64,000 bases of DNA from an uncultured Ilumatobacter sp. (GTDB lineage: Bacteria; Actinomycetota; Acidimicrobiia; Acidimicrobiales; Ilumatobacteraceae), in assembly GCA_937905835.1 (NCBI GenBank), contig CALCXK010000056.1:62001-126000 (forward strand), in the 5' to 3' direction. Under the pieces are notes generated by a model. It worked only from the letters and a program-made list of their open reading frames with translations. It was not told where the DNA came from and ran no database searches. Numbering within the stretch: the first letter of the stretch is position 1; each line of letters starts with the position of its first letter. A program made the position numbers and the translations under genes. Below, in pieces: positions 17,384-27,371 of this stretch.

Positions 17384-18511
17384 ATGAAGGACAGCATGGG
17401 TGTGATCGCAGGACATGAGATGGGCGTGCCGTCCGATATCGACGATGTCACCGTCGACTGGATGACCGAGGTGCTCCGCACGAGTGGAGCGTTAGACGAC
17501 AAGACACGGGTGACCTCGATACGGAGCGAGCCGTTCGCCGTCGGCGTCGGACTGCTGTCGCAGTTGAGCCGGTCGTCACTGGGCTACGACGGCGCCGGTG
17601 TTGGGCCGGCCACGGTGATCGTGAAGTTTCCGACCTTAATCCCGCACCAGCGAGGTATTGCAGACGCGTTCAACATCTACGAACGTGAAGTGAAGGCCTA
17701 TACCGAGATTGTTCCGCGGTCGCCCATCCGCACGCCAAAGATCCACGCCGCGATGATGGCTCCCGACAAGTCGAATTGTTGTTTGGTGATGGAAGACCTC
17801 AGCGGTATGTCCCGAGCGGATCCCTCGGGCGGTGCGACCTGGGAGCAGGCGCTCAACGCGATCGATGCGCTTTCGGCATTCCACGCCACCTGGTTCTCGT
17901 CGCCTGATCTCGACGCACTGTCCGAGACCTTCATCTCCTTCCAGAACCCAATTCACCTTGCAGCACTGCCGGGTCTCCACGCCGCCGGTTGGCCAGCTGC
18001 CAAAGAGCATGCTGCGGATCTCTTCACCCCTGAGCTCATCAGTTTTGGCGACTCGTGGGCCAATCACCTTCCTCAGATGCTCGACCTCATGAGTACATCG
18101 GCAACGTTGCTCCACGGCGACTGGCGCACCGACAACATGTTTTTTGACGATGACGACGACATGGTCATTTTCGATTTCCAGATCACGGCGGTCGGCAACG
18201 GCGCCTATGACCTCGCCTACTTCCTGAGCCAGTCACTCGAACGCAAGACGCGCGCCGGGCGCGAACGCGAAATGGTGCATCGGTACGTCGATCAACTGGC
18301 AGCCCGTGGTGTCGAGCGTGATGTCGATCAGCTGATGTTTGACGTTCGATGTGCCGCAGCGTTTTGCATGATGTACGGCTTTGCTTCGTACGCCGGGTAC
18401 GAGGATTTGCCGGAGACCAGCCAGCGGATGACGCGCCAGCTGCTCCGTCGATCCGTCGAGGCCATTGTTGATCTCGACGGAGTCTCGGCCGTTCAGCAGC
18501 TGGTGGGCTGA
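17384..18511 (+). CDS. Aminoglycoside/choline-kinase-fold phosphotransferase
   Basis: This 375-residue protein has the catalytic loop HGDWRTDN near residue 245 and the metal-binding DFQ near residue 264, followed by GNGAYDLAYFLSQSL. That is the pattern of ecdysteroid-kinase/DUF1679-like and APH phosphotransferases. The N-terminal lobe includes TVIVKFPTL with the ATP-binding lysine near residue 77. The acceptor is unknown; in catabolic clusters such kinases sit beside acyl-CoA enzymes. It lies 57 bases after the mutase and 13 bases before the Rieske oxygenase. Confidence 0.82.
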   Translation: MKDSMGVIAGHEMGVPSDIDDVTVDWMTEVLRTSGALDDKTRVTSIRSEPFAVGVGLLSQLSRSSLGYDGAGVGPATVIVKFPTLIPHQRGIADAFNIYEREVKAYTEIVPRSPIRTPKIHAAMMAPDKSNCCLVMEDLSGMSRADPSGGATWEQALNAIDALSAFHATWFSSPDLDALSETFISFQNPIHLAALPGLHAAGWPAAKEHAADLFTPELISFGDSWANHLPQMLDLMSTSATLLHGDWRTDNMFFDDDDDMVIFDFQITAVGNGAYDLAYFLSQSLERKTRAGREREMVHRYVDQLAARGVERDVDQLMFDVRCAAAFCMMYGFASYAGYEDLPETSQRMTRQLLRRSVEAIVDLDGVSAVQQLVG

Positions 18512-18524
18512 AGGCCGCCGCACT

Positions 18525-19787
18525 ATGGACGAGCAATGGATCAAGCGAATACGGGCCGACATGGCCTACGAGTTCGAGCGCACCGCGCCACCCGAAGGGT
18601 TTCCATCGTTCCACGACATACCGACCTCCCGGCACACCAGTACAACGTTCCACGATCTCGAACAGCAGCATTTGTGGCCACACACCTGGGTCATCGCGGG
18701 CAGGCTCGAGGATGTTCCGAACCCTGGCGACTACTTCACGTTCGGCGACCTCGGGGTGCCACTGCTCCTGGTCCGCGGTACTGACAGTGTCGTCCGTTGC
18801 TTCTACAACACCTGTCAGCACCGCGGTGCACCGGTCGTCCGCGATGCCCGAGGCTCGGCTCGTCGACTGCGCTGCCAGTACCACTCGTGGACATACGAGG
18901 TTGACGGCGGACAACTCGTTAGCGTGCCGGACGAACGCGATTTCATCGATCTCGATTGGGAGCAGCGATGTCTTCCCCAGGCGAGCTGCGACAGCTACGG
19001 CGGCTTCATCTTTGTCAACCGGGACCTCGATGCGCAGCCGCTGGTTGACTGGGTTGGGCCACTCGCCGAGATGCTCGACCCATTCGGCGGGGAGCAGCTC
19101 AGAGAGGTGTACCGCGAGTCGCGGATCATTCCCTGCAACTGGAAAGTCACCGCCGAAGCATTTCTCGAGGTGTACCACTTCAAGCACGTCCACTCCCATG
19201 ACGGGGTGAGTGTGCTCGACAATCGAGGTGCAGCGATGGGGCTGTACCCGAACGGGCACAGCCGAATGATCACGCCATACTCGAAGCAGAACGCCGAGCG
19301 GCTCGGTATGGAGCGTTGGGACGACTGGAAACCGATCGATGTTGGCCCGTTCCCGGTGATCGAGGGTCTGCCGGACATGGTTCGCTGCACGAGTACGGCG
19401 GTCAACATCTTTCCCAACGTGATTATCCCGCTCGGAGCGTTTGGTTTCCCAATTAACGTCTTCTGGCCGATCGATAAAGACACAACCCGCCTCGACTGGA
19501 TTTACTACGCGCTTCCCGAAGATGGTGATCGCTTCGATCCGGACAACCTGCCCGAGCATTGGAAGCAGCGGCGTCAGGGCTACAACAGCATCATGGCCGA
19601 GGACGAGATGAACATGGCGCCGATACAGGCGTCGATGAAGTCGCCCGCGCTGACCGGCATTCCGATCAACTATCAGGAACGTCGGATCTGGCACCTCCAC
19701 GAACAGATTGACCGCACCATTGGTGCCGATCGCGTCCCTGAGGAAATGCGCGTCGCACCGGTGCTCGGCGCGTACGTTGAGTGGTAA
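18525..19787 (+). CDS. Rieske non-heme iron oxygenase, alpha-subunit-like
   Basis: This 420-residue protein carries the Rieske ligands in NTCQHRGAP and CQYHSWTY near residues 92-120. The catalytic iron site is around EVYHFKHVHSHD near residue 220. It is a full-length ring-hydroxylating-type oxygenase, different in detail from the Rieske protein at 7848. The frame is open from 18465, but the ATG at 18525 fits the family start and avoids overlap with the kinase. It ends the rightward catabolic run; no ferredoxin or reductase gene follows. Confidence 0.9.
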   Translation: MDEQWIKRIRADMAYEFERTAPPEGFPSFHDIPTSRHTSTTFHDLEQQHLWPHTWVIAGRLEDVPNPGDYFTFGDLGVPLLLVRGTDSVVRCFYNTCQHRGAPVVRDARGSARRLRCQYHSWTYEVDGGQLVSVPDERDFIDLDWEQRCLPQASCDSYGGFIFVNRDLDAQPLVDWVGPLAEMLDPFGGEQLREVYRESRIIPCNWKVTAEAFLEVYHFKHVHSHDGVSVLDNRGAAMGLYPNGHSRMITPYSKQNAERLGMERWDDWKPIDVGPFPVIEGLPDMVRCTSTAVNIFPNVIIPLGAFGFPINVFWPIDKDTTRLDWIYYALPEDGDRFDPDNLPEHWKQRRQGYNSIMAEDEMNMAPIQASMKSPALTGIPINYQERRIWHLHEQIDRTIGADRVPEEMRVAPVLGAYVEW

Positions 19788-20035
19788 AAGTGCAGCACAC
19801 TCACAAGGAACATCGGCGAATGTGACAGACCTGACCGATGCGTAGCCCCGGCCGTGGCTGCTCTTGCAGGGTGATGATCGAAGGCCCCAGCTTGCGGAAC
19901 TGGCGACGGAATCTGAGCCGGATTTCTTGTGTTCCACCAACACGATCCAGGAGATGACCGGGATGGTGTGAGTCGAACAGGCTCAGAGGTAGTCGCGGTT
20001 GACGTCGATCGCCAGGTCATTTCCGTACTCGCCGT
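19788..20035. other. Intergenic region, convergent, no recognisable gene
   Basis: About 250 bases lie between the convergent Rieske and TetR genes. Short open stretches on the minus strand look faintly coding, for example GPSIITLQEQPRPGLRIGQV, but have no start and no recognised family. It may hold a decayed gene remnant. No clear terminator hairpin was found. Confidence 0.3.
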
Positions 20036-20650
20036 TCAAGCGGGTCCATTTGCCTTGACGAACGAATCGACCACGTCGGCCACCAATTGGTCGTCGACGG
20101 CTTCGTTCGCGAGCAGGCGATGGAAAAGCAATGAGCCTGCCATTGAACCGAGTGCCTGCATCGGCACGACGCCGGCGCGTAGTTGGCCGGTCTCTTCTCC
20201 CAGCCTGACGATCGCCGTGAACGTTTCGACGAGTTCGGCGATGAAACGATCGCGGACGGTGCCGACAGTGTCGTCGTGTAGTGCCCGTTCGATCATCACG
20301 GCGATCATCTTCGTGCGCCCCTCGTCTCGGAGATCTGACGCAAGGTTGGTCAGCAGGGTGACGAGGTCATCGCGCACGATGCCTGTCAGTTCGCTCGCGG
20401 GTGGCACGTGTTTACCGACGGCTTGGAGCGTGGCATGGAGCAGGTCTGACCGATGCGGGTAATGCTTGTAGACGGTGGTTCTGCTCACCTCGGCGGCAGC
20501 GGCGACCTTGGCGTGGGTGACCTCGTCGGGCCCGCTATCGAAGAGCAGCGCAACCGCAGCGTCGAGCACGGCCTGGCGCGACCGCTCGATCCGAGGATCG
20601 ACGTTGAGGTCCAGTGCATCTGGATCGGAGGAGCTGGCGTTGAGGGTCAT
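20036..20650 (-). CDS. TetR-family transcriptional regulator
   Basis: This 204-residue protein has an N-terminal helix-turn-helix (ARQAVLDAAVALLF, then THAKVAAAAEVSRTTVYKHYPHRSDLL, residues about 25-75) and a divergent helical ligand domain. It is transcribed away from the MMPL exporter with only 71 bases between the two starts. That is the classic layout for local repression of an exporter by TetR (inference). Confidence 0.93.
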   Translation of the reverse strand: MTLNASSSDPDALDLNVDPRIERSRQAVLDAAVALLFDSGPDEVTHAKVAAAAEVSRTTVYKHYPHRSDLLHATLQAVGKHVPPASELTGIVRDDLVTLLTNLASDLRDEGRTKMIAVMIERALHDDTVGTVRDRFIAELVETFTAIVRLGEETGQLRAGVVPMQALGSMAGSLLFHRLLANEAVDDQLVADVVDSFVKANGPA

Positions 20651-20655
20651 GGGTT

Positions 20656-20669
20656 GTGTCTTTGGACAC
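20656..20669. promoter_or_regulatory. Candidate TetR operator
   Basis: The inverted repeat GTGTC-TTTG-GACAC lies in the 71-base interval between the divergent TetR and MMPL starts. The position suits autoregulation and exporter control, but the arms are only five bases. Confidence 0.35.
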
Positions 20670-20721
20670 GATGGCGGACGGATCCTTGCCTTTCCACATC
20701 CTACTCGGCAGGATATCCAAC

Positions 20722-23052
20722 ATGAACAAACTGTCCAATAGGGGAGAGCGCTCCGAAGTCATCACGCTGCCAGGTACTGATGCAACGGTGTGGGCGCGGC
20801 TTGGTTCGTTCGCATTCCGTCGTCGCCGAGCTGTGCTGCTCGCGTGGGTCGTCTTGTTTCTCGGAACCTTCGTCGCCGTCGGCGCAATCGGCAGCTCGTC
20901 TGAGAGTTCGTTCGAGAGCCCCGACTCCGACTCGCTCGCTGGTTTCGAGATTTTGAAAGACAATTTCGGTGCGGGTGGCAGCTTCTTGTCAGGGTCGATC
21001 GTGTTTGAAGCGGAGCAGGGCGTCGGCGATGCCGAGGTCGAGTCGGTTATGTCTGGACTGTTCGAAGGGATTGCCGCATTTGACGAAGTCACCCTGACGA
21101 GTCCGTACTCGTCGATCGGTGAGCAACGTGGGCTCGTTGCCCCAGACGGGCAGATTGCCTACGCCAGCATCGACTTTGACGAGAACACCGATGAGCTCCG
21201 GGCGAGTGAGATCGGCCGGGATATCGAGGCGCTCGTCAAGGTGGCTGAACTTGACGGTGTCAATATCGAGATCGGTGGCGCTGCACTCGCAGAGTTCGAG
21301 CCGCCGAAGTCGGAGCTCATCGGCCTCGCATTCGCCGTGGTCATCTTGATCCTCGCGTTCGGTTCGGTGCTGGCCATGGGCCTGCCGATCGGCGTGGCGT
21401 TGTTCGGCGTCGGAATTGGCGTCGGCACCATCACGCTGCTGACCAATGTGATATCGATCCCCGATTTCGCCACGACGCTCGGTGCGATGATCGGCCTCGG
21501 TGTCGGCATCGACTACGCCCTCTTCATCGTCACCCGGTACCGAGAGGGAACGCGAGCAGGCTTGTCATCGCACGACGCAACAGTTCGTGCGATCGACACC
21601 GCAGGCCGCGCTGTGCTTTTCGCCGGCCTGACCGTCGTCATCTCGCTGCTCGGCATGTTTGTCATGCAGTTGGCGTTCATCAACGGGCTGGCCACCGGCG
21701 CTGCGGTCACTGTCGCCATCACGATGGTCGCTTCGGTCACGCTCCTGCCAGCGCTCATCGGGTTCGCCGGCCCGAGAGTCGAAGTCACCCGCTGGCGCGG
21801 CCTGGTCATGGCCGGCTTCGTCGCCGTGGCACTGCTGGCCGTCGGCCTCAGATTCCAGCCGGTTGCTGCCATTTTTGCCGTCCTGTCGCTGGTCACCCTG
21901 ATCATGTCGTTCTTCATCCCGGGTCTCCGCAAGGAATTGCCGCCACGGCAGGAGAAGCCGCTGCGCAAAACCTGGTCGTACCGCTGGAGCCACTTCGTGC
22001 AGCGCAATCCGTGGCCGGTGGCGATCGGCGTGACGCTCCTGCTGCTCATCATGAGCCTCCCCGTTCTGGGGCTTCGTCTCGGCTTCGGCGACGAGAGCAC
22101 CTTCGCCGAGGGCACCACGACCCGCGACGCTTATGAGCTTCTCGCCGAAGGATTCGGTCCGGGTAGCAATGGCCCGCTGCTCGCTGTAGCGGAAGTGGAC
22201 AGCCCTGCACAGTTCGCTGCAGCGCAAGATCTTGTTGTGGCACTGAACGGTGCTGACGGCGTGGCCCGAGCGCTGGGTCCGATCCCGTCAGACAACCAGC
22301 AGGCCTTCCAGATCTTCGTGGTTCCTGAGACCGGGCCACAGGACGAAGCCACCTCGACGCTCGTCCGGAGCCTCCGCGAGACGACGATTCCGGATGCGGT
22401 TGCCGACTCTGGTCTCGACGTGAAGTTGACCGGCGCAGTGGCCTCGAGCATCGACTTCTCTGACTATCTCAGCGCACGGCTACCGGTGTTTTTCATCGCG
22501 GTGTTGAGTCTGTCGTTCCTACTCCTCATGATGGTGTTCCGCTCGATCTTGGTGCCGCTGAAAGCCGTGATCATGAACCTGCTATCGATCGGTGGCGCCT
22601 ACGGCATCATCGTTGTCGTGTTCCAGTGGGGGTGGGGTGTGAGCTTGTTCGGCACCGGTAGCGGCCCGATCGAACCGTTCCTCCCGATGATGCTTTTCGC
22701 CATCGTGTTCGGCCTCTCGATGGACTACGAGGTCTTCCTGCTGTCCCGTGTCCGCGAGGAGTACGACCGGACCGGCGACGCAAAGAACTCGGTCGCCGAC
22801 GGCCTCGCTGCAACGGCCCGTGTCATTACCGCGGCGGCAGCGATCATGGTCGTGGTGTTCGGCAGCTTCGTGCTCGAAGACTCCCGAGTCATCAAGATGT
22901 TCGGGCTCGGCCTCGCCTCAGCGGTCTTCCTTGACGCCACCCTCGTCCGGATGTTGCTCGTGCCCGCCACGATGGAACTGCTCGGCGAGAAGAACTGGTG
23001 GCTGCCGAAGTGGCTCGACCGCATCCTGCCAACCCTCAATGTCGACGCCTAA
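20722..23052 (+). CDS. MMPL/RND-family membrane transporter
   Basis: This 776-residue polytopic protein has two MMPL repeats. The first holds GAMIGLGVGIDYALFIVTRY near residue 255 and the second FGLSMDYEVFLLSRVREEY near residue 670. These contain the Asp-Tyr pairs involved in proton transfer. Each half starts with one membrane helix followed by an extracytoplasmic porter domain. Such proteins export lipids or drugs in actinobacteria. I chose the ATG at 20722, preceded by AGGATAT; a GTG at 20656 would overlap the putative operator. Confidence 0.92.
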   Translation: MNKLSNRGERSEVITLPGTDATVWARLGSFAFRRRRAVLLAWVVLFLGTFVAVGAIGSSSESSFESPDSDSLAGFEILKDNFGAGGSFLSGSIVFEAEQGVGDAEVESVMSGLFEGIAAFDEVTLTSPYSSIGEQRGLVAPDGQIAYASIDFDENTDELRASEIGRDIEALVKVAELDGVNIEIGGAALAEFEPPKSELIGLAFAVVILILAFGSVLAMGLPIGVALFGVGIGVGTITLLTNVISIPDFATTLGAMIGLGVGIDYALFIVTRYREGTRAGLSSHDATVRAIDTAGRAVLFAGLTVVISLLGMFVMQLAFINGLATGAAVTVAITMVASVTLLPALIGFAGPRVEVTRWRGLVMAGFVAVALLAVGLRFQPVAAIFAVLSLVTLIMSFFIPGLRKELPPRQEKPLRKTWSYRWSHFVQRNPWPVAIGVTLLLLIMSLPVLGLRLGFGDESTFAEGTTTRDAYELLAEGFGPGSNGPLLAVAEVDSPAQFAAAQDLVVALNGADGVARALGPIPSDNQQAFQIFVVPETGPQDEATSTLVRSLRETTIPDAVADSGLDVKLTGAVASSIDFSDYLSARLPVFFIAVLSLSFLLLMMVFRSILVPLKAVIMNLLSIGGAYGIIVVVFQWGWGVSLFGTGSGPIEPFLPMMLFAIVFGLSMDYEVFLLSRVREEYDRTGDAKNSVADGLAATARVITAAAAIMVVVFGSFVLEDSRVIKMFGLGLASAVFLDATLVRMLLVPATMELLGEKNWWLPKWLDRILPTLNVDA

Positions 23053-23059
23053 TGTTTCG

Positions 23060-23109
23060 GTTTGCGTGACGATTTTGGTGCGAATGCAAGCCAAATTCGT
23101 CACGCAAAC
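23060..23109. repeat. Long imperfect inverted repeat between convergent genes
   Basis: Two 19-base arms (23060-23078 and 23091-23109) are complementary except at one position and enclose a 12-base loop. The outer 13 bases, GTTTGCGTGACGA, pair perfectly. It sits between the convergent MMPL and leuS stops. It may be a bidirectional terminator or a dispersed palindromic element; there is no T-run, so a simple Rho-independent terminator is not certain. Confidence 0.7.
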
Positions 23110-23135
23110 GAGAGATGGGCGGTCGACAGACCGAG

Positions 23136-26039
23136 TCAGACGACGATGTTGACCATCTTGCCGGGGACGACGATGAGCTTCTTGGGTTCGCCGCCCGCCA
23201 GGGCCTCGATGACTTTCGGGTCAGCGAGCGCTGCGGCTTCGATTGTCGCTTTGTCGGCATCGGTGGCAACGCTGACCCGGCTCCGGACCTTGCCGTTGAT
23301 CTGGATCGGCAGCTCGACTGTGTCGTCGACGAGCAGCAACGGATCGGCAACCGGGAAGTCGACGTAGGCGATCGTGCCCCCGTTATCGCGGCCGATGCCG
23401 TGACCGAGCTTGCGCCACAGCTCTTCGGCGATGTGCGGGACCAGCGGCGCCAGCATCGCGACCATTGGTTCCGCGACCTCGCGTGGCGTGGCGTCGAGCT
23501 TGGTGACAGCGTTGTTCAGCTCGATCAGCTTGGCGATCGCGGTGTTGAAGTGCAGCTCGTCCATCTCGGTGCGAACGAAGTCGATCGTGCGATGCAGCAG
23601 CTTGAGCGTGTCCTCGTCGGCCGGCGTGTCGACGACGGTGCACTCGCCGGTCGACTCATCAATGACGTTGCGCCACAACCGCTGCAGGAAGCGGTACATG
23701 CCAACGACGTCGCGAGTCTCCCAGGGACGTGAGGAGTCGAGCGGCCCGCCCGTCATCTCATAGAGGCGCAGCGTGTCAGCGCCGTAGGCCTCGTACATCT
23801 CGTCCGGCGACACGGCGTTCTTGAGGCTCTTGCCCATCTTGCCGTACTCACGCGTGACTGGTTCGCCGTTGTGGGTCCAACCGTCATCGGTGTTGCCAAC
23901 GACTTCGGCGGCCTCGACGTAGATCTCGCGCTCGTCCTTGAAGGCGTACGCCTGAATGTAGCCCTGGTTGAACAGACGCGCGTAGGGCTCGACCGAGCTG
24001 ACGTGGCCGAGGTCGAAGAGGACCTTGTGCCAGAAACGGGCATACAGCAGGTGCAGCACGGCGTGCTCGACGCCGCCCACGTAGAGGTCGATGCCGCCGG
24101 GATGATCGGGCCGCACGTCGGTGCGCGGGCCCATCCAGTATTCCTCGTTCTCGACGGCACAGAACCGGTCGTCGTTGAGCGGATCGATGTAGCGCATCTG
24201 ATACCAGCACGAGCCAGCCCACTGCGGCATCACGTTGCTGTCGCGACGGTAGGTCTGCATGCCGTCACCCAGGTCGAGTTCGACGTTCATCCAGTCGTCG
24301 AGCCGGTCCAGCGGGCTTTCCGGGTTGGACATCGCGTCATCGGCGTCGAACGTGCGGGGGGCAAATTGATCGGTCTCGGGCAGCAGGACCGGCAGCATCG
24401 AGTCGGGGATGCTGTGCGGGTTGCCGTCGGCGTCGTAGACAATCGGGAAGGGCTCGCCCCAGTAGCGCTGGCGGCTAAACAGCCAATCGCGAAGCTTGTA
24501 ATTGACGGTGGTCTCGCCGGCCCCAGATCGCTCGAGCCACGCGTTCATTACGGCGATGCCTTCGACCTTGTTGACGAGCCCGTCGAGTTGCAGATGCTCA
24601 TTCGTGCTGTTCACGTACGGGGCATCGCCGACGAAGGCTTCGGGCCACTGGCGGGTGTCGAGCGTGACGTCGAGGCCGCGCTCTTCGAACCAAGATGCTG
24701 GCGGCTCTTGGATTGCCGGGATCGGCAAATCAAACTTGCGGGCGAACTCGAAGTCGCGAGTGTCGCCGCACGGGACAGCCATGATCGCGCCGGTGCCGTA
24801 GCCCATCAGGACGTAGTCGGCAATCCAGATCGGCACCGGCTCACCGTTGACCGGGTTGGTCGCGTACGCCCCGGTGAACACGCCAGTTTTTTCGCGTGTG
24901 TCGTCTTGCAGCTCGAATTCCTTCTTGCCTTCCGCCTGTGTCCGGTAGGCAGCGATTTCTTCTGCTATTCCAGGTGTGCGGGCTGGGTCGGCGAGTTGAT
25001 CGACGAACGGATGCGCGGGGGAGAGGACCATGAACGACGCGCCGAACAACGTGTCGGGCCGCGTGGTGAAGACGCTGATCGGGCCAGCCTCGGAGGCGAA
25101 GTCGACCTTGGCGCCGTTGCTGCGCCCAATCCAGTTGCGCTGCATCGCCTTGATCGCATCGGTCCAGTCGAGCAGTTCGAGGTCATCGATCAGCCGGTCG
25201 GCGTACGTGGTGATGCGCATCATCCACTGGCGCATGTTGCGCTTGAACACGGGGAAGTTGCCGCGGTCGGAGCGGCCGTCGGAGGTGACTTCTTCGTTAG
25301 CAACGACCGTGCCCAGACCGGGGCACCAGTTGACGGGCGCCTCGGACATGTAGGCGAGGCGGTGGTCGTCGATGATCACGTTGCGCTCGGCAGCCGAAAG
25401 GGCGGCCCAGGGCGTGCCGCCGGGTGTGGTGCGCTCACCTGACTCGAACATCTCGATCAGTTCACTGATCGGGCGTGCTCCATCGACGTCGGGCGAGTCG
25501 TCGTACCACGCGTTAAACACCTGGCTGAAGATCCACTGCGTCCATTGGTAGAACTCGGGATCGGTGGTCGACACAGATCGTCGCATGTCATGGCTTAAAC
25601 CGAGCCGGCGCAGCTGGCGACGCATGTTCGCGATGTTCGCGTTCGTGGTGATCGCGGGGTGCTGGCCGGTTTGCACGGCGTACTGCTCAGCAGGCAGGCC
25701 GAAGGCGTCGAAGCCCATGGTGTAGAGAACGTTGTGGCCCGTCATCCGCTTGAAGCGGGAGTAGACGTCAGTGCCGATAAACCCGAGCGGATGGCCGACA
25801 TGTAGGCCGACGCCGGACGGGTACGGGAACATGTCCTGGACAAACACCTTCTCGCCGAGCGGCTCGGTGCGGTCGGGATCGGCGAGTGCGCCAACGGGGT
25901 TGGGTGTGTGGAACGTGCCGTTCTCCGCCCAGAAGTCCTGCCAACCGACTTCGATATCCTGCGCGAGCGCCGACGTGTATCGATATTCCGGAGTGTCGAT
26001 ACTGGAGCCGGATTGGCTGTCGATGTCGGTGTCGCTCAT
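23136..26039 (-). CDS. leuS: Leucyl-tRNA synthetase
   Basis: This 967-residue class I synthetase charges tRNA-Leu in the cytoplasm. The HIGH-type motif is in FPYPSGVGLHVGHPLG near residue 65, and the KMSKS loop appears as KMGKSLKN near residue 740. An editing (CP1) domain lies between, with VFTTRPDTLFGASFMVLSPAHP and GTGAIMAVPCGDTRDFEFA. The C-terminal anticodon-binding helices end in KVRSRVSVATDADK. The length fits bacterial LeuRS. The ATG at 26039 is favoured over an upstream in-frame ATG at 26072. Confidence 0.98.
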   Translation of the reverse strand: MSDTDIDSQSGSSIDTPEYRYTSALAQDIEVGWQDFWAENGTFHTPNPVGALADPDRTEPLGEKVFVQDMFPYPSGVGLHVGHPLGFIGTDVYSRFKRMTGHNVLYTMGFDAFGLPAEQYAVQTGQHPAITTNANIANMRRQLRRLGLSHDMRRSVSTTDPEFYQWTQWIFSQVFNAWYDDSPDVDGARPISELIEMFESGERTTPGGTPWAALSAAERNVIIDDHRLAYMSEAPVNWCPGLGTVVANEEVTSDGRSDRGNFPVFKRNMRQWMMRITTYADRLIDDLELLDWTDAIKAMQRNWIGRSNGAKVDFASEAGPISVFTTRPDTLFGASFMVLSPAHPFVDQLADPARTPGIAEEIAAYRTQAEGKKEFELQDDTREKTGVFTGAYATNPVNGEPVPIWIADYVLMGYGTGAIMAVPCGDTRDFEFARKFDLPIPAIQEPPASWFEERGLDVTLDTRQWPEAFVGDAPYVNSTNEHLQLDGLVNKVEGIAVMNAWLERSGAGETTVNYKLRDWLFSRQRYWGEPFPIVYDADGNPHSIPDSMLPVLLPETDQFAPRTFDADDAMSNPESPLDRLDDWMNVELDLGDGMQTYRRDSNVMPQWAGSCWYQMRYIDPLNDDRFCAVENEEYWMGPRTDVRPDHPGGIDLYVGGVEHAVLHLLYARFWHKVLFDLGHVSSVEPYARLFNQGYIQAYAFKDEREIYVEAAEVVGNTDDGWTHNGEPVTREYGKMGKSLKNAVSPDEMYEAYGADTLRLYEMTGGPLDSSRPWETRDVVGMYRFLQRLWRNVIDESTGECTVVDTPADEDTLKLLHRTIDFVRTEMDELHFNTAIAKLIELNNAVTKLDATPREVAEPMVAMLAPLVPHIAEELWRKLGHGIGRDNGGTIAYVDFPVADPLLLVDDTVELPIQINGKVRSRVSVATDADKATIEAAALADPKVIEALAGGEPKKLIVVPGKMVNIVV

Positions 26040-26087
26040 ACGGCGTTCGATCCTACGGGCTGTGCTCCCCACGAACCCCGATCGGTT

Positions 26088-27371
26088 TCAACCCGAAGTA
26101 GAGCAGGGCATGCGTTTGATGCCATTGATGAAGCCGCTGACCAATCGGTCGGGTTCGCCGGTGATCGCAATGTCGGGGATCTGGGTGAAGATTTCCTTGA
26201 ACATCACCTGGATCTCGCGGCGAGCGAGGTTCGCGCCGAGGCAGAAGTGCGGGCCGCCAGCTCCGTAGCCTTCCTGCTCCTTGCTGTTCGCTCGGTTGAT
26301 GTCGAAGGCGTGGCCGTCGGTGAAGATGTTCTCGTCACGGTTGCCCGACCAGTACCACATGACGACTTTCTCGCCCTCGCGAATCATCGTGTTGCCGACT
26401 TGGATGTCGAAGTTGGCAGTGCGGCGCATGTGGATGACCGGCGATGCCCACCGGACGATCTCTTCAGCGGCTGGCATCGACAGCTCGGCGTAGTTGTCGC
26501 GAAGTTGCGCCTTCTGATCGGGGTGATGATGCAGCTGATGCATGCCCCATGAGATGGCGTTGCGGGTGGTCTCGTTGCCGGCCACCGCAAGCAGGATGAA
26601 GAAGGAACCGAACTCGGCAGCCGTGAGCCGTTCGCCGTCGACTTCGGCGTGCATCAGGATCGATGCGATGTCGCCGGTCGGGTTCTTGAGCCGCTCTTCG
26701 CCAAGGGCTTGCGCGTAGTCGAACATCCCGGCGGCGCCGAGAATCAACTCGTGCAGGTCCATTGTGAAGTCGGGGTCGCTCGCGCCGAGGATGAGGTTGG
26801 TCCAGTCAAAGATCTGCTGTTCGTCTTCGCGCGGCACGCCGAGCATGTCGCAGATCACGCCGAGGGGGAGTGGTGCCGCGAGTTGCTCGACGAAGTCGCA
26901 CTCGCCCATTTCCTTCGCTTCGGCGACCAGCTTGCGGGCACGTTCGCGCACTGACTCTTCGATGCGTGCAACGGTCTTCGGGGTGAAGCCCTTCTGGACG
27001 AGCATGCGCATCTTGGCGTGGCGTGGGTCGTCGAGGACGATCATCGATCCGAAGAACTCGAGTGTCTCGGGCGGTGCCTCGCCAAGCGTGATGCCGGCCG
27101 CCGACGAGAATGCGTGGGGCATCCGATTGATCTGGCGGATGTCGTCGTAGCTGACAGCTGACCAGAACCCGGGCCCGGCGATGCCGCCTTCGATGACCGA
27201 GAGTTCCTCGTGGAAGCACATGCCGGCACCCTCGGTGTTCTCGTGGCGCAGTTGGGCGAAGGCTGCGTCTCGCTCATCGAGCGACTTCGTCCAGAAGTCA
27301 TTGTGCCCGAGGAGGATGGGCTGTCCTGCACTGGGGCCGCTTTCGAGCGTGAGGGTGCGGAAGTCAGGCAT
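26088..27371 (-). CDS. Cytochrome P450, CYP125/steroid-hydroxylase-like
   Basis: This 427-residue P450 has the I-helix motif AGNETTRNAISWGM, the K-helix EEIVRW, and the heme loop GAGGPHFCLGANLARRE with the cysteine at residue 377. The segment MIVLDDPRHAKMRMLVQKGFTPK resembles CYP125/CYP142-type enzymes that oxidise sterol side chains; this is inference. The open frame extends to 27719, but the ATG at 27371 gives the normal family N-terminus. It lies just upstream of leuS in the same direction, 49 bases apart. Confidence 0.93.
   Translation of the reverse strand: MPDFRTLTLESGPSAGQPILLGHNDFWTKSLDERDAAFAQLRHENTEGAGMCFHEELSVIEGGIAGPGFWSAVSYDDIRQINRMPHAFSSAAGITLGEAPPETLEFFGSMIVLDDPRHAKMRMLVQKGFTPKTVARIEESVRERARKLVAEAKEMGECDFVEQLAAPLPLGVICDMLGVPREDEQQIFDWTNLILGASDPDFTMDLHELILGAAGMFDYAQALGEERLKNPTGDIASILMHAEVDGERLTAAEFGSFFILLAVAGNETTRNAISWGMHQLHHHPDQKAQLRDNYAELSMPAAEEIVRWASPVIHMRRTANFDIQVGNTMIREGEKVVMWYWSGNRDENIFTDGHAFDINRANSKEQEGYGAGGPHFCLGANLARREIQVMFKEIFTQIPDIAITGEPDRLVSGFINGIKRMPCSTSG

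Noticed and set aside
19985..20038. In-frame TGA at the TetR stop followed by 17 open codons
   Set aside because: The TetR protein already has full length, the extension is short and ends in another TGA, and no Cys is expected there. I see no sign of selenocysteine.
23871..25442. Long open frame opposite leuS
   Set aside because: It is the antisense shadow of the GC-rich leuS gene, with no family resemblance. The same holds for the long frames opposite the Rieske gene (18183-19943) and the ABC genes.
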